DNA of 64,000 bases from Martinezella rhizogenes (GTDB taxonomy: Bacteria > Pseudomonadota > Alphaproteobacteria > Rhizobiales > Rhizobiaceae): the NCBI RefSeq assembly GCF_000799715.1, contig NZ_JUHG01000019.1, positions 186,001 to 250,000 on the forward strand, given 5' to 3'. The notes beneath the pieces are model-generated. The model was not told the origin of the DNA. It did no database searches and worked only from the letters and a program-made list of their open reading frames with translations. Both the position numbers and the translations under genes were made by a program. Positions 51,957 to 60,654 of this stretch are shown piece by piece (the first letter of the stretch is position 1; each line of letters opens with the position of its first letter).

Positions 51957-52946
51957 TCAGGCAGCCTTCCGCTTGTGCAGGAAATGGTCGATGGAGACGG
52001 CGGCAAGCAGAATGCAGCCTTTGATCATGTCCTGCCAATAGACAGAGATGTCGAGTAGGATCAGCGAGCTTGTCACGACCGACAAAAGAGCAATGCCAAG
52101 GATCGCACCGAGGATGGTCCCGGAACCGCCGCTCAGGGACGCCCCGCCGATGACGGCCGCTGCGATGATGTTGAGCTCCATTCCGACGCCGAATGTGGGC
52201 GTCGCCGCACCGAAGCGCGACATATAGATGACACCCGCAACGCCCGACAGCGTGGTGCAAAGCACGGTGACCCAGAACTTGACCTGGTTGGTCTTGATCC
52301 CGGAGTAGAGCGCCGCCTTCTCATTGCTGCCGGTATAGAAAACCCTCCGGAACGCCGTCGCACGGCGCAGCAGGAAGTCGAAGATGGCGACGATCGCCAC
52401 GAAGATCAGGATGACATAGGGCACTCCGTAGAACGTGCCTTGTCCGATGGCCTTGAAGGACGGTGGCAGCGTAAACAGCGAAAGCGGCGTCCCTTTGGTA
52501 ATGATCAGGCATATGCCGCGCACGATGACCATCGCGGCAAGCGACGTGATGAAGTGGTTGAGGCCGATCACCGTGACGAAAAAGCCCATGACGCAACCGA
52601 TCAGGGCACTGGCAAGAATGCCGATCAGCGATGCGCTCCATGGATCCACTCCCATCAGGAACAGCGACCCGGACAGGACCATCGAGAAGCAGACGACCGA
52701 CCCGACCGAGAGGTCGATACCCCCCACGATCAGAAGGATCGTCATGCCGACAACGACGATGCCCTCCACCGAGAACGACATCAGCATGGCCCTGAAATTG
52801 CCAAGCGTGAGAAAGTGCGGAGAGGCAAAACTCATGAGGACGCAGAGTGCGAGAATAATCGCAATCAGCCCCGCTTCCCGCATCGTTCCCAGCCTCCTCC
52901 AGGAGGAAGGACGCCCTTTCCCCACCGCCAATGCTTGATCTGTCAT
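51957..52946 (-). CDS. Ribose-type ABC importer permease (RbsC family)
   Basis: A 329-residue permease with about nine hydrophobic helices, core ILLIVGGIDLSVGSVVCFSMVLSG, and late GGASLSGGSGTILGAILGIALL, the classical RbsC/EryF signature. ATG 52946 is preferred (AGG upstream) over 52985, which would overlap the ATPase end. It moves the substrate delivered by the binding protein. Confidence 0.93.
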   Translation of the reverse strand: MTDQALAVGKGRPSSWRRLGTMREAGLIAIILALCVLMSFASPHFLTLGNFRAMLMSFSVEGIVVVGMTILLIVGGIDLSVGSVVCFSMVLSGSLFLMGVDPWSASLIGILASALIGCVMGFFVTVIGLNHFITSLAAMVIVRGICLIITKGTPLSLFTLPPSFKAIGQGTFYGVPYVILIFVAIVAIFDFLLRRATAFRRVFYTGSNEKAALYSGIKTNQVKFWVTVLCTTLSGVAGVIYMSRFGAATPTFGVGMELNIIAAAVIGGASLSGGSGTILGAILGIALLSVVTSSLILLDISVYWQDMIKGCILLAAVSIDHFLHKRKAA

Positions 52947-52974
52947 TGCCTGGTCTCCCGTCCCTGCTTGTTCT

Positions 52975-54519
52975 TCAGACGGCATGTTCTGATGCCTTCG
53001 ATGTGGTGTGCTGCCTCGACGCGATGCCGGATGCGAGCCTCATAATGGATTCTTCCGTCATCGCCTCGCCTTCGAGTTCGCCGGCCACCATGCCTTCGCG
53101 GATGACGATCGCCCGGTCGCAGAGACCGAGGAGCTCCGGCAGTTCCGACGTGATGACGACGATACCGATCCCGGAACGGGCAAGGTCACGCAGCAGGCGA
53201 TGAATCTCGGATTTCGCGCCGACGTCGATGCCCCGCGTCGGTTCATCCATGAGGATCACTTTCGGGTCGACCGCCAGTTGCTTGGCGATGGCGACCTTCT
53301 GCTGATTGCCGCCCGAGAGCGACGAGACCGGCATGTCTATGCCGCCCATGCGAACGCCGAGCCGGCGCGCAAGATCATGCGCGCGCTCAGCCTCCGCCTT
53401 CGTATTCAAGAGCCCGAAGGGGCCGGTCAGCGACTTAAGGTCGAGAGCCGCTATGTTCTGTGCGATCGACAGATCGAGAAACACGCCGGACCCCTTGCGA
53501 TCTTCCGACAGGTAAACGACACCCGCTCGCACCGAGTCTGCATAGGATGACGCATGGAGGGCATTGCCGAGCAGTCGAACCTCGCCTTCCGTGGTTTGGC
53601 ACAGCCCGCAAATGCCCTCCGCGATCTCGGTCCGGCCGGAACCGATCAGACCGCCGATCCCGAGAATTTCGCCTTTGCGCAATTCGAAGCTGATATCCTG
53701 AAAACGCTTGCCGTCGCCGAGATTGCGGACGGAAAGGATGGCTTCGCCGGTGCGCTCGACCACGGGCTGCTTTTCCGGATAGAGTTGCGTAATCTCGCGT
53801 CCGACCATGCGGCGCACCACATCCTCCGCCGTTATATCGGACACTTGTTCGGTCGAAACATAGCGCCCGTCACGAAAGATGGTGACGCGGTCGCAGAGGC
53901 TGAAGATCTCCGCCATGCGATGGCTGATATAGACGATGGATATTCCATGGGCCTTCAGGTCGTTAATGATGCCGAAGAGCACCTGGGCTTCCGCTTCGGT
54001 CAACGCCGCTGTCGGCTCGTCAAAAATGAGAATACGGCAGTCGAGCGTCAGCGCCTTGGCGATCTCGACCAACTGCTGGCTGGAAATCGGCAGATCGTCG
54101 ACCTTCTGGCGGACGTCGATGGGAGCAAGACGGTTCATCACCGCCTGCGCTTCCCGCTCCAGTCTGGAAAAATTCATCAGGGGTGACCGGCGCCGGTTGG
54201 TTGTCGCCATGAACATGTTCTCGGCAACCGTCGCATCTGGGCAAAGCGCGATTTCTTGGTGGACGAGACCTATGCCCAGCGATTGGGCAAAGGCGGGAGA
54301 CGTAATCTTCACGAGCGCGCCATTGATGAGGATTTCTCCCTCATTCGGCTGCAGCACGCCAGCGATAATATTCATGAGTGTCGACTTGCCTGCGCCGTTT
54401 TCACCACAGAGCGCATGCACCTCGCCCTTTTCAAGGGTGAATGCCACATCCGTCAGCGCCTTGATGGCACCGAAGTGTTTGCTGACATTGCGTATCTCCA
54501 AGACCGGCGCCTGCACCAT
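52975..54519 (-). CDS. Ribose-type ABC importer ATPase (RbsA family, two ATPase halves)
   Basis: A 514-residue double ATPase: first half Walker A GENGAGKST, Walker B ILIFDEPTAALT. Second half has GLIGSGRTE, as in the degenerate RbsA C-half, and LSGGNQQKVAIAKQL with VILMDEPTRGIDV. ATG 54519 has GGGAGAGG upstream. A strong stem-loop separates it from the binding-protein gene, usual in importers needing excess binding protein. Confidence 0.94.
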   Translation of the reverse strand: MVQAPVLEIRNVSKHFGAIKALTDVAFTLEKGEVHALCGENGAGKSTLMNIIAGVLQPNEGEILINGALVKITSPAFAQSLGIGLVHQEIALCPDATVAENMFMATTNRRRSPLMNFSRLEREAQAVMNRLAPIDVRQKVDDLPISSQQLVEIAKALTLDCRILIFDEPTAALTEAEAQVLFGIINDLKAHGISIVYISHRMAEIFSLCDRVTIFRDGRYVSTEQVSDITAEDVVRRMVGREITQLYPEKQPVVERTGEAILSVRNLGDGKRFQDISFELRKGEILGIGGLIGSGRTEIAEGICGLCQTTEGEVRLLGNALHASSYADSVRAGVVYLSEDRKGSGVFLDLSIAQNIAALDLKSLTGPFGLLNTKAEAERAHDLARRLGVRMGGIDMPVSSLSGGNQQKVAIAKQLAVDPKVILMDEPTRGIDVGAKSEIHRLLRDLARSGIGIVVITSELPELLGLCDRAIVIREGMVAGELEGEAMTEESIMRLASGIASRQHTTSKASEHAV

Positions 54520-54538
54520 AAGATCCTCTCCCTTATCC

Positions 54539-54592
54539 GCCTCGCATCGGCTGTCCGGGATCTCCTCATCCCGGACAGCCGCTTCGCGAGGC
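54539..54592 (-). terminator. Strong stem-loop between binding-protein and ATPase genes
   Basis: A perfect 13-bp stem CGGCTGTCCGGGA / TCCCGGACAGCCG (54548-54581, 8-base loop) with an outer GCCTCGC/GCGAGGC pair. It starts right after the binding-protein stop at 54593. No T-run follows, so it probably acts as a processing/stability hairpin or partial terminator that raises binding protein over ATPase and permease. Confidence 0.6.
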
Positions 54593-55624
54593 TTACTCCT
54601 CAATGCCCTTCGTGCCACGGCGCTTCAGATACTTGTCCCAATAGAAATCATCGGCATTGGCCACCGTCACGATCGACAGACCATTGTCGACGAAGGGAAT
54701 GCTCATCGGGTTGAAGCCTGAGCGCTTGGCATCGTTCATCGGGTCGATCAGCTCCGGATGCTTGGCAAACCACAGCATCATGAAGCCCATGTAACCCTGC
54801 ATGCCCTGGTTCGGATTGATCGAGCCGAACACTTCGCCGGCCTTGATCATGTCGAGGATGTTGGCGTTGACGTCGGCGCACATGACGAGGATCTTGCCGC
54901 CGCTTTCCTTGTTGGCCTGGGCCGCACCGATCGCCGAATTTGCCTCCGGCATGAACACGGCATTGAGGTTCGGATGCGCCTGCACCAGGCTCATGAGACC
55001 TTGATAGGCCTTGTTCGGGTCCTGGTTCGACGCGGCCCGTCCGACGAGCTTCATGCCAGGATACTTTGTTTCCATACGAGCGATGAAAGCGGCGATGCGC
55101 TTGTCATGGTTATCCTGCCCCGGATTTTCCAGCACCGCGTATTCGCCCTTGCCGCCAAGCTTTTCGGCGATCGCATCGGCAGCATAGGCGCCTTCGCGAT
55201 TATTGTCCGAGGTGATGAAGGAGATGCGCTTGGAGAGCGGCGAGTCCGCGGCGAATGTGACGACTGCCGTGCCCTGATCGATCGCCCGATTGATGGGTTC
55301 AATGAAGGGGTCGGAGTTCATCGGATGAACGAGAATACCCGCCGGATTCTGGGCAAGCGCCTGATCGAAAGTAGCAATCTGCTTGTTGACGTCATATTCC
55401 GGCGTACCGGTGTAGGCGGTTTCGCAGCCGAGCTGTTTGCCGGCCTGCTTAAACATCTCGTAGACCGGGAACCAGTATTCGACACCCGAAACCATGACGT
55501 TCATGACGTATTTCTCACCCGGCTTGCAGCGAAACGGGTTTTCCGTTTCAGCCGCTGACGCAGCCGTGCTCAACGTCGCGACAGCCAAAACAGCCATCGC
55601 TGTCGTGCCCAGAAAATTGCGCAA
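54593..55624 (-). CDS. Ribose-type ABC importer substrate-binding protein
   Basis: A 343-residue periplasmic binding protein with signal peptide LRNFLGTTAMAVLAVATL followed by STAASAAE. The RbsB-like domain starts at KYVMNVMVSGVEYWFPVYEM and includes ILVHPMNSDPFIEPINRAID. The start is TTG 55624, with GGAGGA five bases upstream; this gives a correct signal peptide. ATG 55687 would add 21 residues (MNKAQCAPSAFWEG...) ahead of it. First gene of the nine-gene operon; the ligand is likely a sugar or polyol. Confidence 0.9.
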   Translation of the reverse strand: MRNFLGTTAMAVLAVATLSTAASAAETENPFRCKPGEKYVMNVMVSGVEYWFPVYEMFKQAGKQLGCETAYTGTPEYDVNKQIATFDQALAQNPAGILVHPMNSDPFIEPINRAIDQGTAVVTFAADSPLSKRISFITSDNNREGAYAADAIAEKLGGKGEYAVLENPGQDNHDKRIAAFIARMETKYPGMKLVGRAASNQDPNKAYQGLMSLVQAHPNLNAVFMPEANSAIGAAQANKESGGKILVMCADVNANILDMIKAGEVFGSINPNQGMQGYMGFMMLWFAKHPELIDPMNDAKRSGFNPMSIPFVDNGLSIVTVANADDFYWDKYLKRRGTKGIEE

Positions 55625-56293
55625 AGTTCCTCCTCGAGGCTGACGCCCCTCCCAAAAAGCCGATGGCGCACATTGCGCCTTGTTCATGAAACCGGACTTC
55701 CTCCTCGAACCCCGGTGATTGCAGTTAGCCTCGGGAAAGACGATATGTCAATATAATTCACATTCTGAAATATATTTCACAACAAAGGGTCAGCCGGAGG
55801 CCGAAGAGGTCCGTCCACCCCTGGATTGCGAACAATCATCTTCGGCTTGCCTTCCTCGATGATCGGTCATGCTCAAGAGACAACCCGCAGACCGGACAGT
55901 GATCTATCGCCATTCTCGGTCGCGTCAGCCAGGCGCTTGGCGAGGCTGCCATGCTTATCGACGCACGCTCGATCTCCACGGCGATAGCGGCGGAGTAGTA
56001 ATCCCCGCCGCCGCATCGCACCGAAAAACACCCCCGCGAAGTCGCCTGCTTCAAGCAGAACAATGCGCGCCAAGTAGATTTTTCGACTTTTCGACAAAAC
56101 GGAGCGATTCTGCTCTCATTTCACGCGCCAGAATAGAACACTATCATGTTGATAGATTTGATCTTGAAATTTAGCCTGCTCGCTACGGGCTGGTTCTCGT
56201 CTCTAGCGAAGATGCGGCTTTCCAAGAAATCCTCGCGGAGAAGCACGCGCTTCATCGCGTTCACTTAGATCATTCGGCCGAATAGGGGTATTT
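55625..56293. other. Divergent promoter region between the polyol operon and the sulfonate-type importer
   Basis: About 670 bases without a convincing gene. It holds two direct repeats (55750-55781) near the polyol promoter and an AT-rich stretch around 55740-55790. A 75-residue minus-strand frame (55836-56063) with a CPVCG motif is not called because nothing else supports it. The downstream end carries an AGGGG ribosome site for the importer gene. Confidence 0.45.
55750..55781 (-). promoter_or_regulatory. Candidate SorC operator: two 13-bp direct repeats with an overlapping -35-like TTGACA
   Basis: Minus-strand reading: TGTGAAATATATT (55781-55769) and TGTGAATTATATT (55762-55750), 12 of 13 identical, start-to-start 19 bases. 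The first extends into the palindrome TGAAATATATTTCA. TTGACA overlaps the second repeat's end (55751-55746). About 125 bases upstream of the binding-protein start. A SorC tetramer usually binds extended paired sites, so this is the natural candidate. Confidence 0.5.
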
Positions 56294-57328
56294 ATGAAGG
56301 CACTTGGCCTTGGCACATTGAGCGTCAAATTTGGTCGCCGCGTGGCACTTGGCGCGGCATTCGGCATTGCCGCCACACTGCTTGCAGGACAGGCCGCAGC
56401 CGAGGGCAAGATCAGGATTGCACAGCAGTTCGGCATTTCCTACCTGATCCTGGACGTCGTTCGCGACCAGAAACTAATCGAAAAACATGGCAAGGAAGCT
56501 GGCGTCGATATCGAGGTGGAGTGGGCGAGCATTTCCGGTGCGACCGCGATGAACGAGGCGCTTCTGGCCAACAATCTCGATATCGTATCGGCAGGCGTAC
56601 CTCCGGCCTTGACGATGTGGGATCGCACCAAGGGTAACGTTAAGCTGGTGGCAGCTCTCGGCTCGTTGCCGAACTATCTGCTGACGACCAATCCTAATGT
56701 TCACACGCTAAAGGATTTCAGCGACAAGGACCGGATCGCTGTGCCTGCCGCCGGTGTCGGCTTCCAGTCGCGGACGTTGCAGATCGAGGCTGCCAAGCTC
56801 TTTGGAGCTGACAACTTCCAGAAGCTCGACCAGATTTCCGTTAGCCTTCCCCACCCCGACGCGACCGCCTCGCTGATTTCCGGTGGCACCGAGGTGAACT
56901 CGCATTTTTCCTCCGCGCCCTTCTATTATCAGGCGCTGCAGGGCAACAAGGCCGTGCACAAGGTCATCAGTTCCTATGACATTCTGGGCGGGCCGGCGAC
57001 CTTCAACGTGCTTTACACCAGCACGGCCTTCCACGACGAAAATCCGAAAACCTATGCCGCCTTCTACGCCGCGTTACGCGAAGCTGCAGATTGGATCAAC
57101 GCAAACAAGCAGAAGGCGGCAGAAACCTTTATCCGTCAGCAGGGTTCCAAGCTCTCGCCTCAACTGGTTCTCGACATCATCAACGATCCCGAGAATTCCT
57201 TCACGATCGTCCCGCAGAACACTTTCGTTTACGCGGCGGAGCTTCACAAGCTGGGTGTGCTGAAGAACAACGCCGGCTCCTGGAAGGACTATTTCTTCCC
57301 CGAGGCATACGGCGAAAACGGCAGCTGA
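56294..57328 (+). CDS. ABC importer substrate-binding protein, SsuA/TauA/NrtA type
   Basis: A 344-residue periplasmic protein with a signal peptide (FGRRVALGAAFGIAATLL...AAAE, cleavage about 38). The ABC-type nitrate/sulfonate/taurine binding fold has GKIRIAQQFGISYLILDVVRD at the start and SASVPAALTMWD-like phrases (DIVSAGVPPALTMW). The twin Arg in FGRRVALGAA is not a clear Tat motif. ATG 56294 follows AGGGGTATTT. With the ATPase and permease downstream it is an SsuABC-type importer; sulfonate is the likely ligand class given the LLM monooxygenase remnant. Confidence 0.9.
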   Translation: MKALGLGTLSVKFGRRVALGAAFGIAATLLAGQAAAEGKIRIAQQFGISYLILDVVRDQKLIEKHGKEAGVDIEVEWASISGATAMNEALLANNLDIVSAGVPPALTMWDRTKGNVKLVAALGSLPNYLLTTNPNVHTLKDFSDKDRIAVPAAGVGFQSRTLQIEAAKLFGADNFQKLDQISVSLPHPDATASLISGGTEVNSHFSSAPFYYQALQGNKAVHKVISSYDILGGPATFNVLYTSTAFHDENPKTYAAFYAALREAADWINANKQKAAETFIRQQGSKLSPQLVLDIINDPENSFTIVPQNTFVYAAELHKLGVLKNNAGSWKDYFFPEAYGENGS

Positions 57329-57407
57329 TATCGCATCACAACCTTCACGGCTCAGGACTGGATGCGATGCAAACCGGTTCTGGGCCGTCAACCTGATGGA
57401 ATAGAGA

Positions 57408-58226
57408 ATGGACGGCATATCTGCACCCGTTCGGGAGAACGGTGTTCCGCCCCTTCTTTCGGTCGAGGGCGTCACCCTGGAATACCAGGCGCCCGGTCGG
57501 GTGGTGCGCGCAACGCAAAATGTCAGTTTCGATGTCTGGGAGGCCGACCGCTTCATTCTTCTCGGCGCCTCGGGCTGCGGCAAGTCGACCTTGCTGAAAG
57601 CCGTGGGCGGCTTCATTGCGCCTCGGCAGGGCCGCATCCTCCTGGACGGGCGCCCGGTGAACGGACCCGGCCCTGACCGCGTTGTGGTCTTCCAGGAATT
57701 CGACCAGTTGCCGCCATGGAAGACGGTTCGCGAGAACGTGGCCTTCCCGGTGCGTGTTTCAGGCCGCCTCAGCCGCAAGGAGGCTGCCGAACGCGCCGAC
57801 CACTATATCGAGAAAGTCGGCCTGAGCCCTTTTGCAGACGCCTATCCGAACACGCTGTCCGGCGGCATGAAGCAAAGAGTGGCCATTGCCCGCGCACTTG
57901 CCATGGAACCGCGAGTGCTGCTGATGGATGAACCCTTTGCCGCACTCGATGCCCTCACCCGGCGCAAGATGCAGGAAGAGTTGCTGGCGCTTTGGGAAGA
58001 GGTTCGCTTCACCCTGCTCTTCGTGACCCATTCCATCGAGGAAGCACTTGTGGTGGGCAATCGCATCGCGCTTCTGTCGCCCCATCCCGGTCGGATGCGG
58101 GCCGAGATCAACGCCCATGAATGGGATCTGCATAGCGGCGGAAGCCCGCAGTTCCAGGCGGCGGCCAACCGCATTCACCGCCTTCTTTTCGAGGAAGCCG
58201 AAGCCGTTGATGGAGCCGAGGCATGA
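57408..58226 (+). CDS. ABC importer ATPase, SsuB/TauB type
   Basis: A 272-residue ATPase: Walker A GASGCGKST, Q-loop VVFQEFDQLPPWKTV, signature LSGGMKQRVAIARA, Walker B VLLMDEPFAALDA, H-loop FVTHSIEEALVVGNRI. The H-loop phrase is typical of SsuB-type. Its stop overlaps the permease start by four bases. Confidence 0.94.
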   Translation: MDGISAPVRENGVPPLLSVEGVTLEYQAPGRVVRATQNVSFDVWEADRFILLGASGCGKSTLLKAVGGFIAPRQGRILLDGRPVNGPGPDRVVVFQEFDQLPPWKTVRENVAFPVRVSGRLSRKEAAERADHYIEKVGLSPFADAYPNTLSGGMKQRVAIARALAMEPRVLLMDEPFAALDALTRRKMQEELLALWEEVRFTLLFVTHSIEEALVVGNRIALLSPHPGRMRAEINAHEWDLHSGGSPQFQAAANRIHRLLFEEAEAVDGAEA

Positions 58227-59125
58227 CGGACGTCGTGAGCATGGATGCAAGGAACGGCAACCGAGTTTCGCCGCCGGTCCGGCCGGAATACGAGCTGCCA
58301 ATCGAGCCGCTTGCGGAAGCGAAACACGAAGAGACACTCTCGCTGCATCAGCGCCTCTGGCAGTATACCTGGTTGCGCAAGAGCCTGATCCTGATTTGTC
58401 TTGCCTTGCTCTGGGAAATTGCCGCCCGGCTGCAAGGAAACGAGTTGTTGCTGCCGCCGTTCTCCGCCGCCATCAAGGCGCTCGTTGAGGATATTTCAAG
58501 TGGCATCATTCCTGCCCGCGCGCTCAACTCCCTCGATGTGCTGGTCAAGGGCTATGCGGCAGGCGTCGTTCTGGCCTTCGTGCTGACATCGCTGGCCGTA
58601 TCGACCCAGATCGGCCGCGACCTCCTGTCCACCCTCACCTCGATGCTCAATCCCCTGCCGCCGATCGCCTTGCTGCCGCTGGCGCTCCTGTGGTTCGGGC
58701 TGGGGCAAGGGAGCCTTGTCTTCGTGCTGATCCATTCCGTGCTATGGCCGCTGGCCCTCAATATGTATACCGGCTTCACCGGCGTGCCGGAAACCTTGCG
58801 AATGGCCGGCCGCAATTACGGCCTGCGGGGGCTGCGCTATGTGCTTCTGATCCTGGTGCCGGCCGCGCTGCCGTCCATCATCGCCGGGCTCAAGATCGGC
58901 TGGGCCTTTGCCTGGCGTACCCTGATCGCGGCTGAGCTTGTCTTCGGCGCCTCTTCCGGCAAGGGCGGGCTCGGCTGGTATATCTTCCAGAACCGCAACG
59001 AACTCTACACCGACCGGGTTTTTGCCGGCCTGATCATGGTCATCCTGTTCGGGCTTTTGGTCGAAAACGTGCTGTTCCGTCAGCTGGAGAACCGAACCGT
59101 GGCGAAATGGGGAATGACGCGCTAG
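58223..59125 (+). CDS. ABC importer permease, SsuC/TauC type
   Basis: A 300-residue permease with about six helices and the EAA loop region (AGRNYGLRGLRYVLLILVPAALPSI). An N-terminal cytoplasmic stretch of about 50 residues precedes the first helix. It completes a binding protein/ATPase/permease importer. ATGA overlap with the ATPase. Confidence 0.93.
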   Translation: MTDVVSMDARNGNRVSPPVRPEYELPIEPLAEAKHEETLSLHQRLWQYTWLRKSLILICLALLWEIAARLQGNELLLPPFSAAIKALVEDISSGIIPARALNSLDVLVKGYAAGVVLAFVLTSLAVSTQIGRDLLSTLTSMLNPLPPIALLPLALLWFGLGQGSLVFVLIHSVLWPLALNMYTGFTGVPETLRMAGRNYGLRGLRYVLLILVPAALPSIIAGLKIGWAFAWRTLIAAELVFGASSGKGGLGWYIFQNRNELYTDRVFAGLIMVILFGLLVENVLFRQLENRTVAKWGMTR

Positions 59126-59146
59126 CGCGGCCGAGGACATGCAGGA

Positions 59147-60157
59147 ATGACAGCAGAACAGAAGTACGTGGTCGGGATTACCGACCACATGATCGGTTCG
59201 CCCGATCTCGAGGCCGAGATCCTTGGCGGCGATGTCGAGATCGACTTCTTCGACAGCAGGGACGAAGCATCTTTCTCCGCCGAACGCCTTTCAAGGCTCG
59301 ACGCCTTGATGGTGTGGGGTGCGCGGCTCGGAGCCCAAAGCATAGCGCACCTGACCCGCTGCAGGGGCGTCATTCGCTATGGCGTCGGCTATGAGAAGAT
59401 CGATCTGGTCGCGCTGGCCAGAGCCGGCATCCCGTTCGCCAACAATCCTGATTACGGCACGGAGGAGGTCGCCGATCATGCACTGGCCATGATGCTGTCC
59501 TTGCACCGGCGGCTCTTCGAGCATGACGCGCGCGCCCGCACCTATACGTCCGGCTGGCAGGTCCACAGCCTCAAACCACTTCCCCGCTCGAACCGGGCAA
59601 CGGTCGGTGTCATCGGCGTTGGCCGGATCGGCACGGCGGTCATCAACCGGCTGAAGCCCTTCGGCTTTCATATCCTCGGCTACGATCCCGGCCAGCCGCC
59701 CGGGCACGAAAAGGCAGTCGGCTACGAGCGTGCGGAACGACTGGACGACCTTCTTGCGCGCTCGGACATCGTTACGCTCCACTGCCCGGCCAACGCGGAA
59801 ACGCGCGGTATGTTGAACGGTGATGGCCTTGGCCGTCTCAAGCCCGGAGCGATTGTCGTCAATACGGCGCGCGGTGAATTGATCGACGATCTTGATGCGC
59901 TCGAAAGGGCGCTGCGGAGCGGCCATCTCGCCGCTGCTGCCATAGATACTCTGGTCGAGGAGCCGCCCGGCGATCATCCTTTGCTGAAAGCCTGGCGCGA
60001 GCGAGAGGACTGGCTCGCAGGACGTTTGGTGATCACGCCGCACAATGCCTTCTACTCCGATCATGCAGCCATCGAGATGCGCCGGAACGCGGCAAAGACG
60101 GTCAGGATATTGCTCGATGAAGGAAGACTTCGAAATCAGGTGACAGATAGATCATGA
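59147..60157 (+). CDS. D-isomer-specific 2-hydroxyacid dehydrogenase
   Basis: A 336-residue NAD-dependent enzyme: Rossmann motif VGVIGVGRIGTAVINRLKPFGF, LHCPANAETRGMLNGDGL, VNTARGELID with the catalytic Arg, and the active-site His in ITPHNAFYS. It interconverts a 2-hydroxy acid and a 2-keto acid. Twenty-one bases after the permease, it probably acts on the imported substrate's acid product. C-terminal-binding-protein-type sequence features (GTEEVADHALAMMLSLHRR) are visible. Confidence 0.9.
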   Translation: MTAEQKYVVGITDHMIGSPDLEAEILGGDVEIDFFDSRDEASFSAERLSRLDALMVWGARLGAQSIAHLTRCRGVIRYGVGYEKIDLVALARAGIPFANNPDYGTEEVADHALAMMLSLHRRLFEHDARARTYTSGWQVHSLKPLPRSNRATVGVIGVGRIGTAVINRLKPFGFHILGYDPGQPPGHEKAVGYERAERLDDLLARSDIVTLHCPANAETRGMLNGDGLGRLKPGAIVVNTARGELIDDLDALERALRSGHLAAAAIDTLVEEPPGDHPLLKAWREREDWLAGRLVITPHNAFYSDHAAIEMRRNAAKTVRILLDEGRLRNQVTDRS

Positions 60158-60520
60158 GCAGCCATTCCGAGTTTCTCTGGTATATTCCCAACGACGTGAA
60201 GGCCGGTCATCGCGGTGGCGCGGCTGATCCTGATCACAACAGCCTGGAGACGCTGACGACTCAGGCCAAGGCTCTTGAACAGCATGGCTGGAAAGGCGCC
60301 CTGATCAGCACTGGCTGGGACCGGCCCGACACGTCCACCATCGCAACGGCACTTGTTGCCTGGACCACAACCTTTGAGCCTCTGATTGCGGTTCGCCCTG
60401 GCTATTAGAAACCAGCGAATTTCGCCTCTTCAGCGGCGACACTCGATCAGCTGAGCGGCGCGCTCCACGCATGGTCGATTAATTTACACCAGATCTTCGG
60501 CGATAATGAAGGTAAGCGGC
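60154..60520 (+). pseudogene. LLM-class (SsuD-like) monooxygenase, interrupted by an amber codon
   Basis: Begins MSSHSEFLWYIPNDVKAGHR and reads normally to residue 84 (TTFEPLIAVRPGY), where TAG at 60406 replaces the family's Trp codon (TGG). The same frame then continues KPANFASSAATLDQLSG and, more weakly, FGDNEG, as in intact family members, before losing similarity at about 60520. So it was a real luciferase-like monooxygenase, now a pseudogene. Its ATGA overlap with the dehydrogenase shows it was part of the importer operon. Confidence 0.75.
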
Positions 60521-60654
60521 GTCTTGACCCCACGTGCCATTCGCACTGCAGGTGGTTGGTGAATTGACCGGAATATCCGCAGATTTCCTGCAATCCGTTA
60601 ACAGCCAATTCGCTATTTCTTGCCGAGATGAAGTGCAACGGCCATATAGGTGCC

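Noticed and set aside
44207..55624. A true lsr (AI-2) quorum-signal operon
   Set aside because: LsrK, LsrR and LsrF resemblance is only at family level, and LsrG is absent while polyol-type dehydrogenases are present.
55836..56063. 75-residue minus frame with a CPVCG motif
   Set aside because: One zinc-like half motif is not enough; there is no ribosome site and an overlapping frame exists.
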